NCBI GenBank assembly: GCA_040755755.1 | Contig: JBFLZW010000030.1 | Location: forward strand, 1 to 64,000 | DNA from: a bacterium | GTDB taxonomy: Bacteria; SZUA-182; DTGQ01 | Direction: 5' to 3' | Length of the DNA stretch: 64,000 nucleotides | Shown here: positions 43,650 to 52,713 of the stretch, in pieces | How the letters are laid out: every line of letters starts with the position of its first letter | Position numbering within the stretch: position 1 is the first letter of the stretch | Program-made: the position numbers and the translations under genes | The notes under the pieces: model-generated | What the model saw: only the letters and a program-made list of their open reading frames with translations | Told to the model about the DNA's origin: nothing | Databases searched by the model: none

Positions 43650-45518
43650 TTAAAGAATTTCCAGATACTTATGGAAAATATAAAGGGCATCCGCCGGAGT
43701 AACCATGCCGTCCCCGTTGACGTCCAGATTTACGGCATTCGAATCAAAGCCTGTTGAATCGGAAGGAGGAATTGCAATTGGCGTCCCCGTCCCATACGCG
43801 GATGGACCAGTGCCAGTGCCATATGCATTGTAGGGCACGCCAGTAGGATATGTTCCACCGTATGATAATGGGTACAATCCGCCTATACTGCCATTCAAGC
43901 CGCCATCACCGTACACACCACCTGACATACCGCCGTATGCAGAATAAGCGGGAGGATTAGCAGACCCCCAATCTTTAAGCTCATCTCCGAGGATCTTACA
44001 GACATCCACGGTCTTGGCCATCGGTAGATTTTCCGGATTTGATGTATTGAAGATCTTTACAAATTCGTCAGTAACAAAAAATAGATTGTCATTATCAGCA
44101 AAATACAGGTTCAATCCTAAACCGTAAGAATTTTCGGTGATATCGACTAAATCAGGGTTCTGCAGATCCGATACATCAAAAACATAAACTTTCGTTCTCC
44201 GGGGATTATACGTAGTTGCCAGAACATAAGCATAATTATTCTCCAGTACCATGCCGTTGCTGCCGAATATTTGACTACCGGTCAGTTTTTTGGAAGCAGA
44301 CAGCACTTGCGGATTAGCGGGGTCGCTCACCTCGAAAATTTTAAGCTGAAATTCACCATCGACCAGCGGTCCAATAAATTCGCCAGCCCCGACGATAGTA
44401 AAAAGACGACTTCCATCGGTAGCCCCTACACTTATCTCCGGCTCACCCGCCGGGGGAGCGCCCAGATCATCGATAACCTTAACTAAGGCAAGGTTTTTCG
44501 GGTCTGAAGAGTTAATAATGTGAATCGACAGGCCATAATCATTCTGGACATATTTCTTTCCTGAAAGATAAAGATATCCTGGTGCAGAAATCATTCCATA
44601 AACCTTGTAATCCTTATCCACCGTGTAGGAACCAAGCAAGCCTTCCTCTTTAGTCAATTTCGCAGGATCGGAGATATCGAGAGCATGAACGATATAGTGG
44701 TCTTCATTGGTAAGGCCATCCAAATCTTCGATACATACAAACAGCACTCCGTTTTCAGCCGCTATTAAATCCAGCACTCTATCCACACCCTTATCTTGGT
44801 TGTCGGCAAGGCTTACTTTGTTGATGAGCTGTGGCTTATCCTTGTGGGAGATATCCACGAAATATACCATGCCCAGATCCTCACCGCCAATTATAGCCAG
44901 ATTATCTTTAATGATAATACTCGTAGGCATTGATGATTCTCCATCAGGATTGTACCAATGCCCACCCTCGGATAAGACGATATGGGAAAGATATCGATAA
45001 GTATCAGGACCGGCAGGCTCAAGAATTGCCAATCCCGATCTGCTCTCTCCATTTAATTCCCCAAACAGCACAAAAATATACTCTCCATCGGAAGCCGCTC
45101 CCATTATGTTAAACTTGGACGCGGTTGCTGCCATTCTTATTGAGTCAGGGTCAGGCATGAAGGAGGCAGGCACCGCGTAGCCAGAGGTGTAAGCAGGCAT
45201 CGTGAATACAGGCATGGAGGCATATGTGGATACAGGTATGGAGACAGGCATAGAGACAGGAGGTGAATAATACCCTCCGAATGGAGCAGCATAAGGGGTT
45301 CCCGTAATCAAGCCGCCGTATTGAGGAATTTGCTGGCTAAAGGCTGGCTGCCAATAGCTGTCAGAGGAAGGAAAGCTTCCTCCGGGGAAGCCGTAGAAAT
45401 TAATGTTAATGTTAATAGATGGATATGAAGACCATTGACATTGAGCTGACAGGGAAAGGAAGAATAAAGAAAATACAAAAAAGCAGACAATAACAGCAAT
45501 CTTAATAAAGCGTTTCAT
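43650..45518 (-). CDS. exported LVIVD-type propeller with C-terminal half-dockerin
   Basis: The 622-residue protein has a signal peptide ending SLSAQCQ, then SYPSININININFYGFPGGS, the same segment as in the chagasin-like neighbour. A Tyr/Pro/Met-rich arm (about 55-110) follows. Residues about 130-520 form a beta-propeller of LVIVD-like units (VHALDISDPAKLTKEEGLLG; VYVFDVSDLQNPDLVDI). A Ser/Gly/Tyr-rich spacer leads to the last 29 residues with one dockerin-type calcium loop, DVNGDGMVTPADALYIF. Typical dockerins have two such loops. It is exported and may be tethered by the dockerin. The start ATG has GAGGAGG upstream. Confidence 0.82.
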   Translation of the reverse strand: MKRFIKIAVIVCFFVFSLFFLSLSAQCQWSSYPSINININFYGFPGGSFPSSDSYWQPAFSQQIPQYGGLITGTPYAAPFGGYYSPPVSMPVSIPVSTYASMPVFTMPAYTSGYAVPASFMPDPDSIRMAATASKFNIMGAASDGEYIFVLFGELNGESRSGLAILEPAGPDTYRYLSHIVLSEGGHWYNPDGESSMPTSIIIKDNLAIIGGEDLGMVYFVDISHKDKPQLINKVSLADNQDKGVDRVLDLIAAENGVLFVCIEDLDGLTNEDHYIVHALDISDPAKLTKEEGLLGSYTVDKDYKVYGMISAPGYLYLSGKKYVQNDYGLSIHIINSSDPKNLALVKVIDDLGAPPAGEPEISVGATDGSRLFTIVGAGEFIGPLVDGEFQLKIFEVSDPANPQVLSASKKLTGSQIFGSNGMVLENNYAYVLATTYNPRRTKVYVFDVSDLQNPDLVDITENSYGLGLNLYFADNDNLFFVTDEFVKIFNTSNPENLPMAKTVDVCKILGDELKDWGSANPPAYSAYGGMSGGVYGDGGLNGSIGGLYPLSYGGTYPTGVPYNAYGTGTGPSAYGTGTPIAIPPSDSTGFDSNAVNLDVNGDGMVTPADALYIFHKYLEIL

Positions 45519-46222
45519 TAATTAACCTCCTCAAGGTGAAGAATTGAGACACGATTCCTCTAAAAAATCAGACGCTGCTTCCCGAGGCCTTAATTTCTTC
45601 ACTTTATTACGATCGCAACACCTGCCTTTTTTGCTACCTCTTTACATCCGGGTGAGGAGGGGGGGATTTATGTACAGCTATATTTTTGTAAGACGCTATA
45701 CAATATTTTTTATTACGGAATTTGGTATTAACGTTATACTTTAACTCTCTACCGGACACTTTTGAGGTAACAACCGCGAATGAACGCGAATGAACGCGAA
45801 CTGAACAAAGAGGACTCGATAGTAAAGGCAAATGAATGCAAATCAAAAGAATTTATTAGCGTCTATTCGTGTGCATTCGCGGTTGATTACAGGAATTGAA
45901 AAAAGTGTCCGCTAGCGAGTACTTTAAACCTCCTCTTGTTCCTTTCTGTCCTTCCTTTTATATTATGCTCAATGCAGGGAGATAAAGTAAAGAGGGGAAA
46001 TTTTCATCCCTTTGTCAGGTTCAAAACTACCTTCTATTTCCGCCTTGATCTTCGAATATCAATATAATATATTATTACTATAATGACTAATGAAATATTA
46101 CCAGGGGGGAGCAACCCGTTTCTTGAAAGCGCATGAGGGAGGTGATGGCAGTTATTGGCAGACCAGCTTTGAGCACTCAGGTTTCTTGTGTATAAATGAA
46201 GAAAGAAAAAGGAGTAAAAAAT
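45519..46222. other. 700-base intergenic region with a foldback element
   Basis: It contains the MITE-like element at 45753-45911 and otherwise AT-rich sequence. The 3' part (46090-46222) is the leader of the plus-strand exported pair. No gene is supported. Confidence 0.45.
45753..45911. repeat. MITE-like foldback element
   Basis: Terminal 11-bp inverted repeats CGGACACTTTT (45753-45763) and AAAAGTGTCCG (45901-45911) enclose a second perfect pair, AACCGCGAATG (45772-45782) and CATTCGCGGTT (45874-45884). Between them GAACGCGAAT units are tandemly repeated. No coding sequence lies inside. Confidence 0.65.
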
Positions 46223-46792
46223 ATGAAGGACAAGAAGCTGAAGAGTCGGCGGCTTTTCATCCTGCCCAGCTTCACCCTTATCTTCCTGGGAATACTTATC
46301 GTTCAACACTCAGCCACAATCATGGCCGCCAATTGGCAGCCGCTTCCACCCTACAATACACTCTGGCCTTTATGGTCACCGCCGTTATCTCCAATTGACA
46401 CCCTGACAGGGCTGCCCAAGCCGATTGTCAGCCAGATTACCAAAAGCACGTACCTGCCGGTGCAGCCCGGATTGACCTGGGATCCCCGGAAAACTTATCC
46501 CTGGCTGCTGTATAATACTCCCCTTGGGCTCTGCTATTATGACCCCTACTATGGAATCAACTCCTGGCCCCCGGCATCTCTTCTGAACCCGTTGACCGGC
46601 CTGCCTGCACCTATTGATTACCTCGCTCTCAAGATCGCTTATACCTCCCTGGCACCCACCAGTTCCGCCTGGCTTGCCGCAAATGTCCCCACAGCCAATC
46701 TCTATTATTACAACACGTATCCTCCTATAACCGTATCTTCCACTCCCCCGCTTTCATCTCTGTTGACCCCGGCCCTTTTGTTAGGTTGGTAA
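46223..46792 (+). CDS. exported protein, novel family B, member 1
   Basis: From the ATG at 46223 (AAAGGAG seven bases upstream; an ATG at 46196 lacks a ribosome site) the 189-residue protein has a basic start, a hydrophobic signal segment and a cleavage region around IMAANW. The mature part is rich in Pro, Leu, Trp and Tyr and has no Cys cluster. Conserved blocks with the next gene: LPPYNTLWPLW, LSP-x4-TG-x-P-x-PIV, QPGLTWDP, YP-x-LLYNTP-x-G, YYDP-x2-G, WPP, TGLP-x-PI, and PTSSAWLAANVP. I do not recognise the family. It is probably periplasmic or surface-located. Confidence 0.8.
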   Translation: MKDKKLKSRRLFILPSFTLIFLGILIVQHSATIMAANWQPLPPYNTLWPLWSPPLSPIDTLTGLPKPIVSQITKSTYLPVQPGLTWDPRKTYPWLLYNTPLGLCYYDPYYGINSWPPASLLNPLTGLPAPIDYLALKIAYTSLAPTSSAWLAANVPTANLYYYNTYPPITVSSTPPLSSLLTPALLLGW

Positions 46793-46840
46793 TTCTTTGA
46801 AAAGTACCAAAAACAGGCTTACGACGAAAGGAGACTGACG

Positions 46841-47464
46841 ATGAGTCGGAGATATCCCTTGAAAAATTTTTGCTTTTTTTTAACACTTTTAGCAGCTCTC
46901 GGCTTTTTACTGGTGCCGGGAGCCGATGCACAAAACTGGAAGGCACTTCCTCCTTACAACACCCTTTGGCCGCTGTGGACGGCAGCCCTGTCTCCCAAGA
47001 ATCCGGTGACTGGTGTGCCGACGCCGATTGTAACCAACCTGAAACCTACAACCGTATTACCGGCTCAGCCTGGCCTGACCTGGGATCCAAGCTGGCTCTA
47101 TCCCTTTCTTCTGTATAATACCCCGGTCGGCATGGCCTATTATGATCCCCTCCTTGGAGTGAAAACCTGGCCGCCCAAGTATCTGGTTAATGCAACGACC
47201 GGGCTCCCGCAGCCCATTACCCTGCCGGTAGGGTATCAGTATCTGACCCCTACCAGTGCAGCCTGGTTGTCGAACAATGTTCCGGTGGCCAATCTGACCT
47301 ATCTCAGCACCTATCCCACGTTCGCCCTGGCCGCTAATCCGATAACGCTGCCTCCTGCTCTGGCTACGGCCCTGCCGGGTTTAAGCTCTCTGCTGGTTTC
47401 CCTGGTTGCTCCGGCTCCCAGCATAACTACTCTGTTAACCGCGGCTTCCCTGATCTATCCCTGA
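46841..47464 (+). CDS. exported protein, novel family B, member 2
   Basis: The 207-residue protein starts at ATG 46841 behind GAAAGGAG and has a signal peptide ending PGADAQ before NWKALPPYNTLWPLW. It is about half identical to the previous product through QPGLTWDPSWLYPFLLYNTP, YYDPLLGVKTWPP and TGLPQPITL. It then adds a hydrophobic Ala/Leu/Pro-rich C-terminal tail of about 45 residues (LATALPGLSSLLVSLVAP). The 48-base gap and shared orientation point to tandem duplication and joint expression; a terminator follows. Function unknown. Confidence 0.8.
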   Translation: MSRRYPLKNFCFFLTLLAALGFLLVPGADAQNWKALPPYNTLWPLWTAALSPKNPVTGVPTPIVTNLKPTTVLPAQPGLTWDPSWLYPFLLYNTPVGMAYYDPLLGVKTWPPKYLVNATTGLPQPITLPVGYQYLTPTSAAWLSNNVPVANLTYLSTYPTFALAANPITLPPALATALPGLSSLLVSLVAPAPSITTLLTAASLIYP

Positions 47465-47498
47465 GCAGGAGGATATCCCCCCCTGCTGAATTATGAAA

Positions 47499-47532
47499 AA
47501 AAGAGCAGTGATGTGCTTCTCACTGCTCTTTT
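47499..47532 (+). terminator. terminator after family B pair
   Basis: AAAAGAGCAGTG (47499-47510) pairs with CACTGCTCTTTT (47521-47532) over a 10-base loop, followed by TTCC; preceded by an A-run, so it may work in both directions. Confidence 0.85.
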
Positions 47533-47669
47533 CCGCTTTATTTTCCCCCCTGCATGCTTCCTCTTTTCTTTCTTTGTAGCTCTCAGGATAAAAAAAACCG
47601 AATAAATATCTACTGCTGAATGAGAAAACTTCCCCAAAATTCCATAACCCTTTTGTAAGGAGAATGAAG

Positions 47670-48866
47670 ATGCTTACCAAGCCTCCCCGTATTTACTCCA
47701 TGATATCGTGCGGTTTATTCCTGCTCATTCCTCTGTTGGTTCTCTCCTCCTGCGGTGGCGGTGGTGGAGGGGGCGGTGATACCAGCGGCAGTAAAAGTCA
47801 AAACCCTGTCTATCAGCCTCTGGGATTGGAGGAAAAATGGGCTTTCTCCACCAGCGATAAGATTTACTCCTCCCCGGCCTGTGCTCCCAACGGGAATACC
47901 TTCTATGTAGGAAGCAACGATAAGCATCTCTACGCATTTTCGCCGCAGGGGACTGTTCTGTGGAAATTTCCAACAGAAGGGGCGGTTTTCTCTTCCCCGG
48001 CGGTTGGTGATGATGGAACCATCTATGCAGGAAGCTGTGACGGGAAATTCTACGCCATTAATCCAAACGGAACCCGGAAGTGGTCTTCTGACACGGGAGG
48101 CTGGATATTATCCTCTCCTGTTATTGACCGGCAGGGCATAATTTACGTGGGCAGCAACGATGGGAACCTTTACGCTCTCTATCCTTCCGATGGCAGCAGG
48201 AAATGGACGAAATCACTGGGAGGACCGGTGTCTTCTCCGGCAATCGGACAGGATGGTACCATTTACGTGGGAAGCGGCAATCTGGATTGGAACAGACCGG
48301 AGCGGTCAAGCGGAAAACTCTCTGCCCTGGACCCTGAAGACGGTGACATACTATGGACAGGGCAAATGCCGGTCTTTGCCAGACCGGCTGTCGATTCCGA
48401 GGGAACCGTCTATGCCGGAAGCACGAACGGCTTCGTATATGCCTTTGAACCAGGGGGGAATACAGGGGAGATGGCGGAAAAGTGGCGGTATCAGACCGGA
48501 GGGCCGGTTCTCTCCTGTCCTGTCCTTGATCTGGAGGAGGACACAGTTTATGTCGGCAGTGATGATGCCAGACTGTATGCCCTGCATACTGCCGATGGCT
48601 CACTCGAGTGGGCAGCAGCCACCGATGATAAAATCCGGTCATCGGCTGCCGTGAGCCAGAACGGGACCATCTATATCGGCTGTCATAATGGCTGTCTGTA
48701 TGCCTTCGAGGACCACGATGGGGCCCGTCAGGGGTTATTCCCGACGCATCGGCAGGAGCCGATTGTTTCAATCCCGCTCATCGGCCAGGATGGAACCATC
48801 TACTTTTGCGGGCAGGATTCCAGGGTCTATGCCATTCGGGATACGGCAGTTGATCGAGCCGATTAG
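47670..48866 (+). CDS. PQQ-propeller lipoprotein
   Basis: From the ATG at 47670 (AAGGAG correctly spaced; the ATG at 47664 is too close) the 398-residue protein has a lipobox LVLSSC (Cys28) followed by a run of eight Gly. The rest is a beta-propeller of about eight PQQ-like blades: IYSSPACAPNGNTFYVGSND, then repeats of 'SSPAVGxDGTIYVGSxDGxLYAxxPxG-x-x-KW'. Such propellers resemble BamB and PQQ dehydrogenases, but there are no catalytic residues, so binding or scaffolding is more likely. It is lipidated at the cell envelope. The following gene has the same propeller type. Confidence 0.88.
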   Translation: MLTKPPRIYSMISCGLFLLIPLLVLSSCGGGGGGGGDTSGSKSQNPVYQPLGLEEKWAFSTSDKIYSSPACAPNGNTFYVGSNDKHLYAFSPQGTVLWKFPTEGAVFSSPAVGDDGTIYAGSCDGKFYAINPNGTRKWSSDTGGWILSSPVIDRQGIIYVGSNDGNLYALYPSDGSRKWTKSLGGPVSSPAIGQDGTIYVGSGNLDWNRPERSSGKLSALDPEDGDILWTGQMPVFARPAVDSEGTVYAGSTNGFVYAFEPGGNTGEMAEKWRYQTGGPVLSCPVLDLEEDTVYVGSDDARLYALHTADGSLEWAAATDDKIRSSAAVSQNGTIYIGCHNGCLYAFEDHDGARQGLFPTHRQEPIVSIPLIGQDGTIYFCGQDSRVYAIRDTAVDRAD

Positions 48867-48941
48867 GTGCTTTATAACGGTTCTCGATCGCCTATACCAC
48901 CAAAAGATAAAAAGATAAAAGCATAAGGAATATGAGGGAAA

Positions 48942-51900
48942 ATGCTTACAGAGAAAGGATCATGCTATCCGAGCTATAAGCGCCCTTTTGCCCGTCTGTT
49001 CAGGAGAGCAATACCGCTTCTGATTCTCTTTCTTTCTTCCTGCGGGGGGGCTGGCAATGAAGGGAAGGGAACCGTCATGGTTTCTGGATTCGTTGACGGA
49101 GAAGTCCGGGATCGGGTGCTGGTCACGGTCAGCGGGGGAAGGAATCTTCAGACCCGGACCGAGACCAATGGATTCTATCACTTTTCCCTTCCCGGCGGGA
49201 AGTATACCCTCACCGCTTCGATGCCCGATTATCTGGTCATTCCCGAAAGCCGTGAGGTCGTTGTTTCCGGAACGGACAGCCCGAACAATAACTTTCTCCT
49301 GGTCAAAGACCTCAAATCCTCGGTCCTCTGGTGTACGGCGGTCGGAGGAGGGATTGCATCCTCACCGGCTACTGGCCGGGACGGCGTGGTATACGTGGGC
49401 AGCAGCGATGGCTCACTCTACGCCTTTCAGTCAACCGGTGATCCCAAATGGAGTTATGCCACTCAGGGAGCCATTCAATCCTCTCCGGCAATCGGTCAGC
49501 GGGGAACCATCTATTTTGGCAGCGACGATCACTGCCTCTATGCTGTAAATCCTGACGGAAAGCGGCAGTGGTCGTACCGGACCGGAGGAGCGATTCAATC
49601 CTCACCAGCCGTCGATGATTTTGGCAGGATTTATGTCGGCAGCGATGACAGCTCTCTCTATGCCTTCTCTCCGGGGGGAGGAATGCTGTGGTCATATCGC
49701 ACTGCCGGGGCGATTCAATCCTCTCCGGCTGTCGATGCCAACGGTATCATTTACGCCGGAAGCAGCGACGGGAACCTGTACGCCCTCTCGGCGCAGGGGG
49801 GACTGAAGTGGAAATTTCCCACTGGCGGACCCATCAGGGCTTCTGCAGTCATCGGTGCCGATAATACCATCTATATCGGCAGTTGCGATCATATCCTGTA
49901 TGCCATTACACCTTTGGGGGCCCGGAAGTGGGCCTTTCCAAGCGGCGGGCCGATCCGCTCATCCTGCGCTCTCGATGGGGATGGCACCATTTATTTTGGC
50001 AGTGATGACCACTGCCTGTATGCTCTCAACGCGGACGGCACCCGCAAGTGGGCTTATCAGGCCACAGGCGCTGTCTCTTCCTCTCCGGGCCTGGATCAGG
50101 CGCATATTGTTTATTTTGGCTGTGATGACGGGACGCTCTATGCCCTTACTCCCCAGGGAACTGTGTATGGACTCCTGCAGGCCGGTGAAGGCGCTTCTTC
50201 TGGCAGGATGAGTCCCGAAGGCATTACCCCCTCGCCCTGCCTGACCGGGAATGAAAAGATGGACGGCAGGATTTATGTCAGCAGCAGCGATGGTAAGCTC
50301 TCTGCCCTCGCTAACCCGGCACGGGGAGCTGCAACCTCTGTCTGGCCCATGTTCCGCAAAGAATGCAGGCACCAGGGAGCTTTACCCCTCAGTCTCCTGT
50401 GCTCGGTTTCCGGACGGGTTACCGGCGATATTCAGGGGAGGGTATCAATGTCCTTGAGGAGGATAGACTCGGATGAGGCAATCACAACTGAGACTGCCGT
50501 GGATGGAACATTCAGATTCACCGATATCCGTCCGGGAATCTATATCCTTCTCCCGACCAGGGAAGGCTCCTGTTTCACTCCCAAGAGTATTGAAGTCACT
50601 GTTTCCGGGGTTAAGAATGAAGGGTACGATTTTACCTCCTCCAGGGCATTCCGGTTGACTGGAGAGATTACCGGACCGGCGGCCCGGCAGGGAGTAACCG
50701 TCAGGGCAGCCAGAGGAGGCACCCTGATCGATACAGCCATATCCGATGCGGGCGGAAAGTTTTCCTTCTCGCTGCCTCAGGGGTCCTATGTTCTGACTCC
50801 ATCGCTGGATGGCTATACCTTCAGCCCGCAAACCTGTTCCATAAGTCTCACCGGCGACTCTGACGATCCATCCTTCCTGTCCCTTCTGAGAGCTTATATC
50901 ATCTCAGGCAGCGTCGCCGGAGATGCGCAGGACGGAGTGGCCCTTTACCTGGACGGAAATACCATTGAAGGAAATTCAATCAGGGGAATGACTACTTCAC
51001 GGGCTAACGGCAGCTTCGAATTTACCGTGTACCGGGGCTGCTACCGGATTACTCCCAGCCTGGCAGGATACTCCTTCCAGCCCTCTTCACGGCAGATCAG
51101 GATCGAGAGCGCAAGCCACTATGTCGGCAATAACTTTATTGCCCATGCCGCCTCTCAGCAGGAGTATACGCTGTCCGGAACCATAAGCGGTGATGTCCGG
51201 GATCAGGTAATCCTGACCCTGTCCGGGGACCTTTCCCGGACAACGGCTTCCGATAGCCAGGGAAGATTCAGTTTCCGTCTGCCCGACGGACACTATGTTC
51301 TCACGGCTTCCAAAGCGGGCTACAGCTTCTCTCCGGCTCAGAGGGAAATCACCATCCAGGGCGCCGACAGCTCCGGTAATAACTTTTCCGCTGTTCAGAG
51401 CAGCCTTTACCCGGTTTCCGGAAAAGTTACCGGAGATGTTACCGAAGGTATCACCCTGACCCTGACCAATTCCGGGGGAGTGAAAACCGCTGAAACTCTG
51501 ACCGACGGGCAGGGTAATTTCAGCCTGAGCGCTGCCGCCGGGAGCTATACCCTGAGGCCGGATAAGGCAGGCTGCACGTTTGAGCCGACATCCCTGAGTA
51601 TTACCGTTCAGGGCTCCGGCATATTCGGCCTGCAGTTCACCTCTTCGCGGTCTTCGGGAATCGAGCAATGGTCCGTCCCTGTTGGCGGACGCATTTTCTC
51701 TGGCCTGGCCCTTGGTTCTGACGGTACTATCTATGCCGGAAGCTACGACGATTACAAAATCCTGGCCATGAATCCGGATGGAAGCATCAAGTGGTTTCTA
51801 GTCACGCAGGGCCCGGTCTTTGCCTCGCCGGTGGTTGATCCGAAAGACGGCACCATCTATACCGGCAGCAGCGATCATTATCTCTATGCTCTGAATCCGC

Positions 51901-52643
51901 AGGGAGGAGTGAAGTGGAAGACAGCCCTGACTGACAAAATCATGTCCACCGCAGCCCTCGGCTCGGATGGTACCGTGTATGTCGGATGCAACGACGGATG
52001 CCTGTACGCCCTGGATCCGAAAGATGGCCGGATCAGGTGGTCAAGCCAACTGGAAAATATGGTTTCTTCGCCAGCAGTCGGAGCGGATGGAACCATTTAC
52101 GTGGGAGCGGGAAACTGGACGGACGGGGGGCACTTCTATGCCGTAAAGGCGACAGATGGAGGGAAAAAGTGGATTGCCGACATCTATACCCTTTCGCGAC
52201 CGGCACTCGGAAAGGATGGGACAATCTATGTGGGAAGCAAGGATAAGAATATCTATGCCCTCAACCCGTCGAACGGCACCCCGAAATGGGATTACCTCAC
52301 GGGAGGCGAAGTGGTTTCTTCCCCTGTTCTCGGCCCTGACGGTACGATCTATATCGGCAGCGACGATTGCAGGCTGTATGCCCTCAACCCCAACGGATCG
52401 CTTCGCTGGTCAGCAGTCACCGAAGGGGAAGTCCGATCCTCGGCTGCCATTGGCCCTGACGGCACCGTCTATATCGGAAGCCATGATTATTATCTGTACG
52501 CCTTCGATCCGGTCACCGGAAATCAAAAATGGCGATTTCTCACCGAAGGAGGGAAAATTACCGCCATTCCGATCATCGGAAAGGATGGCACTATCTATAT
52601 CGGAAGCCAAAATGGGCAGGTCTATGCCATTCATGGTAAATAG
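48942..52643 (+). CDS. giant lipoprotein: two PQQ propellers flanking carboxypeptidase-regulatory-like domains
   Basis: The 1,233-residue protein has a lipobox ILFLSSC (Cys34). Order: one carboxypeptidase-regulatory-like beta-sandwich (about 45-125: VSGFVDGEVRDRVLVTVSGG), propeller 1 (about 130-470, eight blades of 'SSPAVDxxGxIYVGSxDxSLYAF'), a string of about six further beta-sandwiches (475-905: VSGRVTGDIQGRVSMSL, LSGTISGDVRDQVILTLSG, VSGKVTGDVTEGITLTL), and propeller 2 (about 910-1233). Each sandwich has a 'TxxDGxFxFxxLPxGxYxLxPxxxGYxFxPxxxxIxVxG' pattern. It is a surface-anchored adhesin or scaffold by architecture. The start ATG has GAGGG upstream. It follows a smaller paralogous propeller gene by 75 bases. 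Confidence 0.88.
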   Translation: MLTEKGSCYPSYKRPFARLFRRAIPLLILFLSSCGGAGNEGKGTVMVSGFVDGEVRDRVLVTVSGGRNLQTRTETNGFYHFSLPGGKYTLTASMPDYLVIPESREVVVSGTDSPNNNFLLVKDLKSSVLWCTAVGGGIASSPATGRDGVVYVGSSDGSLYAFQSTGDPKWSYATQGAIQSSPAIGQRGTIYFGSDDHCLYAVNPDGKRQWSYRTGGAIQSSPAVDDFGRIYVGSDDSSLYAFSPGGGMLWSYRTAGAIQSSPAVDANGIIYAGSSDGNLYALSAQGGLKWKFPTGGPIRASAVIGADNTIYIGSCDHILYAITPLGARKWAFPSGGPIRSSCALDGDGTIYFGSDDHCLYALNADGTRKWAYQATGAVSSSPGLDQAHIVYFGCDDGTLYALTPQGTVYGLLQAGEGASSGRMSPEGITPSPCLTGNEKMDGRIYVSSSDGKLSALANPARGAATSVWPMFRKECRHQGALPLSLLCSVSGRVTGDIQGRVSMSLRRIDSDEAITTETAVDGTFRFTDIRPGIYILLPTREGSCFTPKSIEVTVSGVKNEGYDFTSSRAFRLTGEITGPAARQGVTVRAARGGTLIDTAISDAGGKFSFSLPQGSYVLTPSLDGYTFSPQTCSISLTGDSDDPSFLSLLRAYIISGSVAGDAQDGVALYLDGNTIEGNSIRGMTTSRANGSFEFTVYRGCYRITPSLAGYSFQPSSRQIRIESASHYVGNNFIAHAASQQEYTLSGTISGDVRDQVILTLSGDLSRTTASDSQGRFSFRLPDGHYVLTASKAGYSFSPAQREITIQGADSSGNNFSAVQSSLYPVSGKVTGDVTEGITLTLTNSGGVKTAETLTDGQGNFSLSAAAGSYTLRPDKAGCTFEPTSLSITVQGSGIFGLQFTSSRSSGIEQWSVPVGGRIFSGLALGSDGTIYAGSYDDYKILAMNPDGSIKWFLVTQGPVFASPVVDPKDGTIYTGSSDHYLYALNPQGGVKWKTALTDKIMSTAALGSDGTVYVGCNDGCLYALDPKDGRIRWSSQLENMVSSPAVGADGTIYVGAGNWTDGGHFYAVKATDGGKKWIADIYTLSRPALGKDGTIYVGSKDKNIYALNPSNGTPKWDYLTGGEVVSSPVLGPDGTIYIGSDDCRLYALNPNGSLRWSAVTEGEVRSSAAIGPDGTVYIGSHDYYLYAFDPVTGNQKWRFLTEGGKITAIPIIGKDGTIYIGSQNGQVYAIHGK

Positions 52644-52652
52644 AAGAACTTA

Positions 52653-52679
52653 AGGGGGACAGCTCTGTCAGCCCTTTTA
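52653..52679 (+). terminator. probable terminator after the giant lipoprotein gene
   Basis: GGGGGACAG-CT-CTGTCAGCCC forms a hairpin followed by TTTTAT. Confidence 0.55.
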
Positions 52680-52713
52680 TCAATGCGATTCCCCTGAAGA
52701 AGACGTTAGAACA

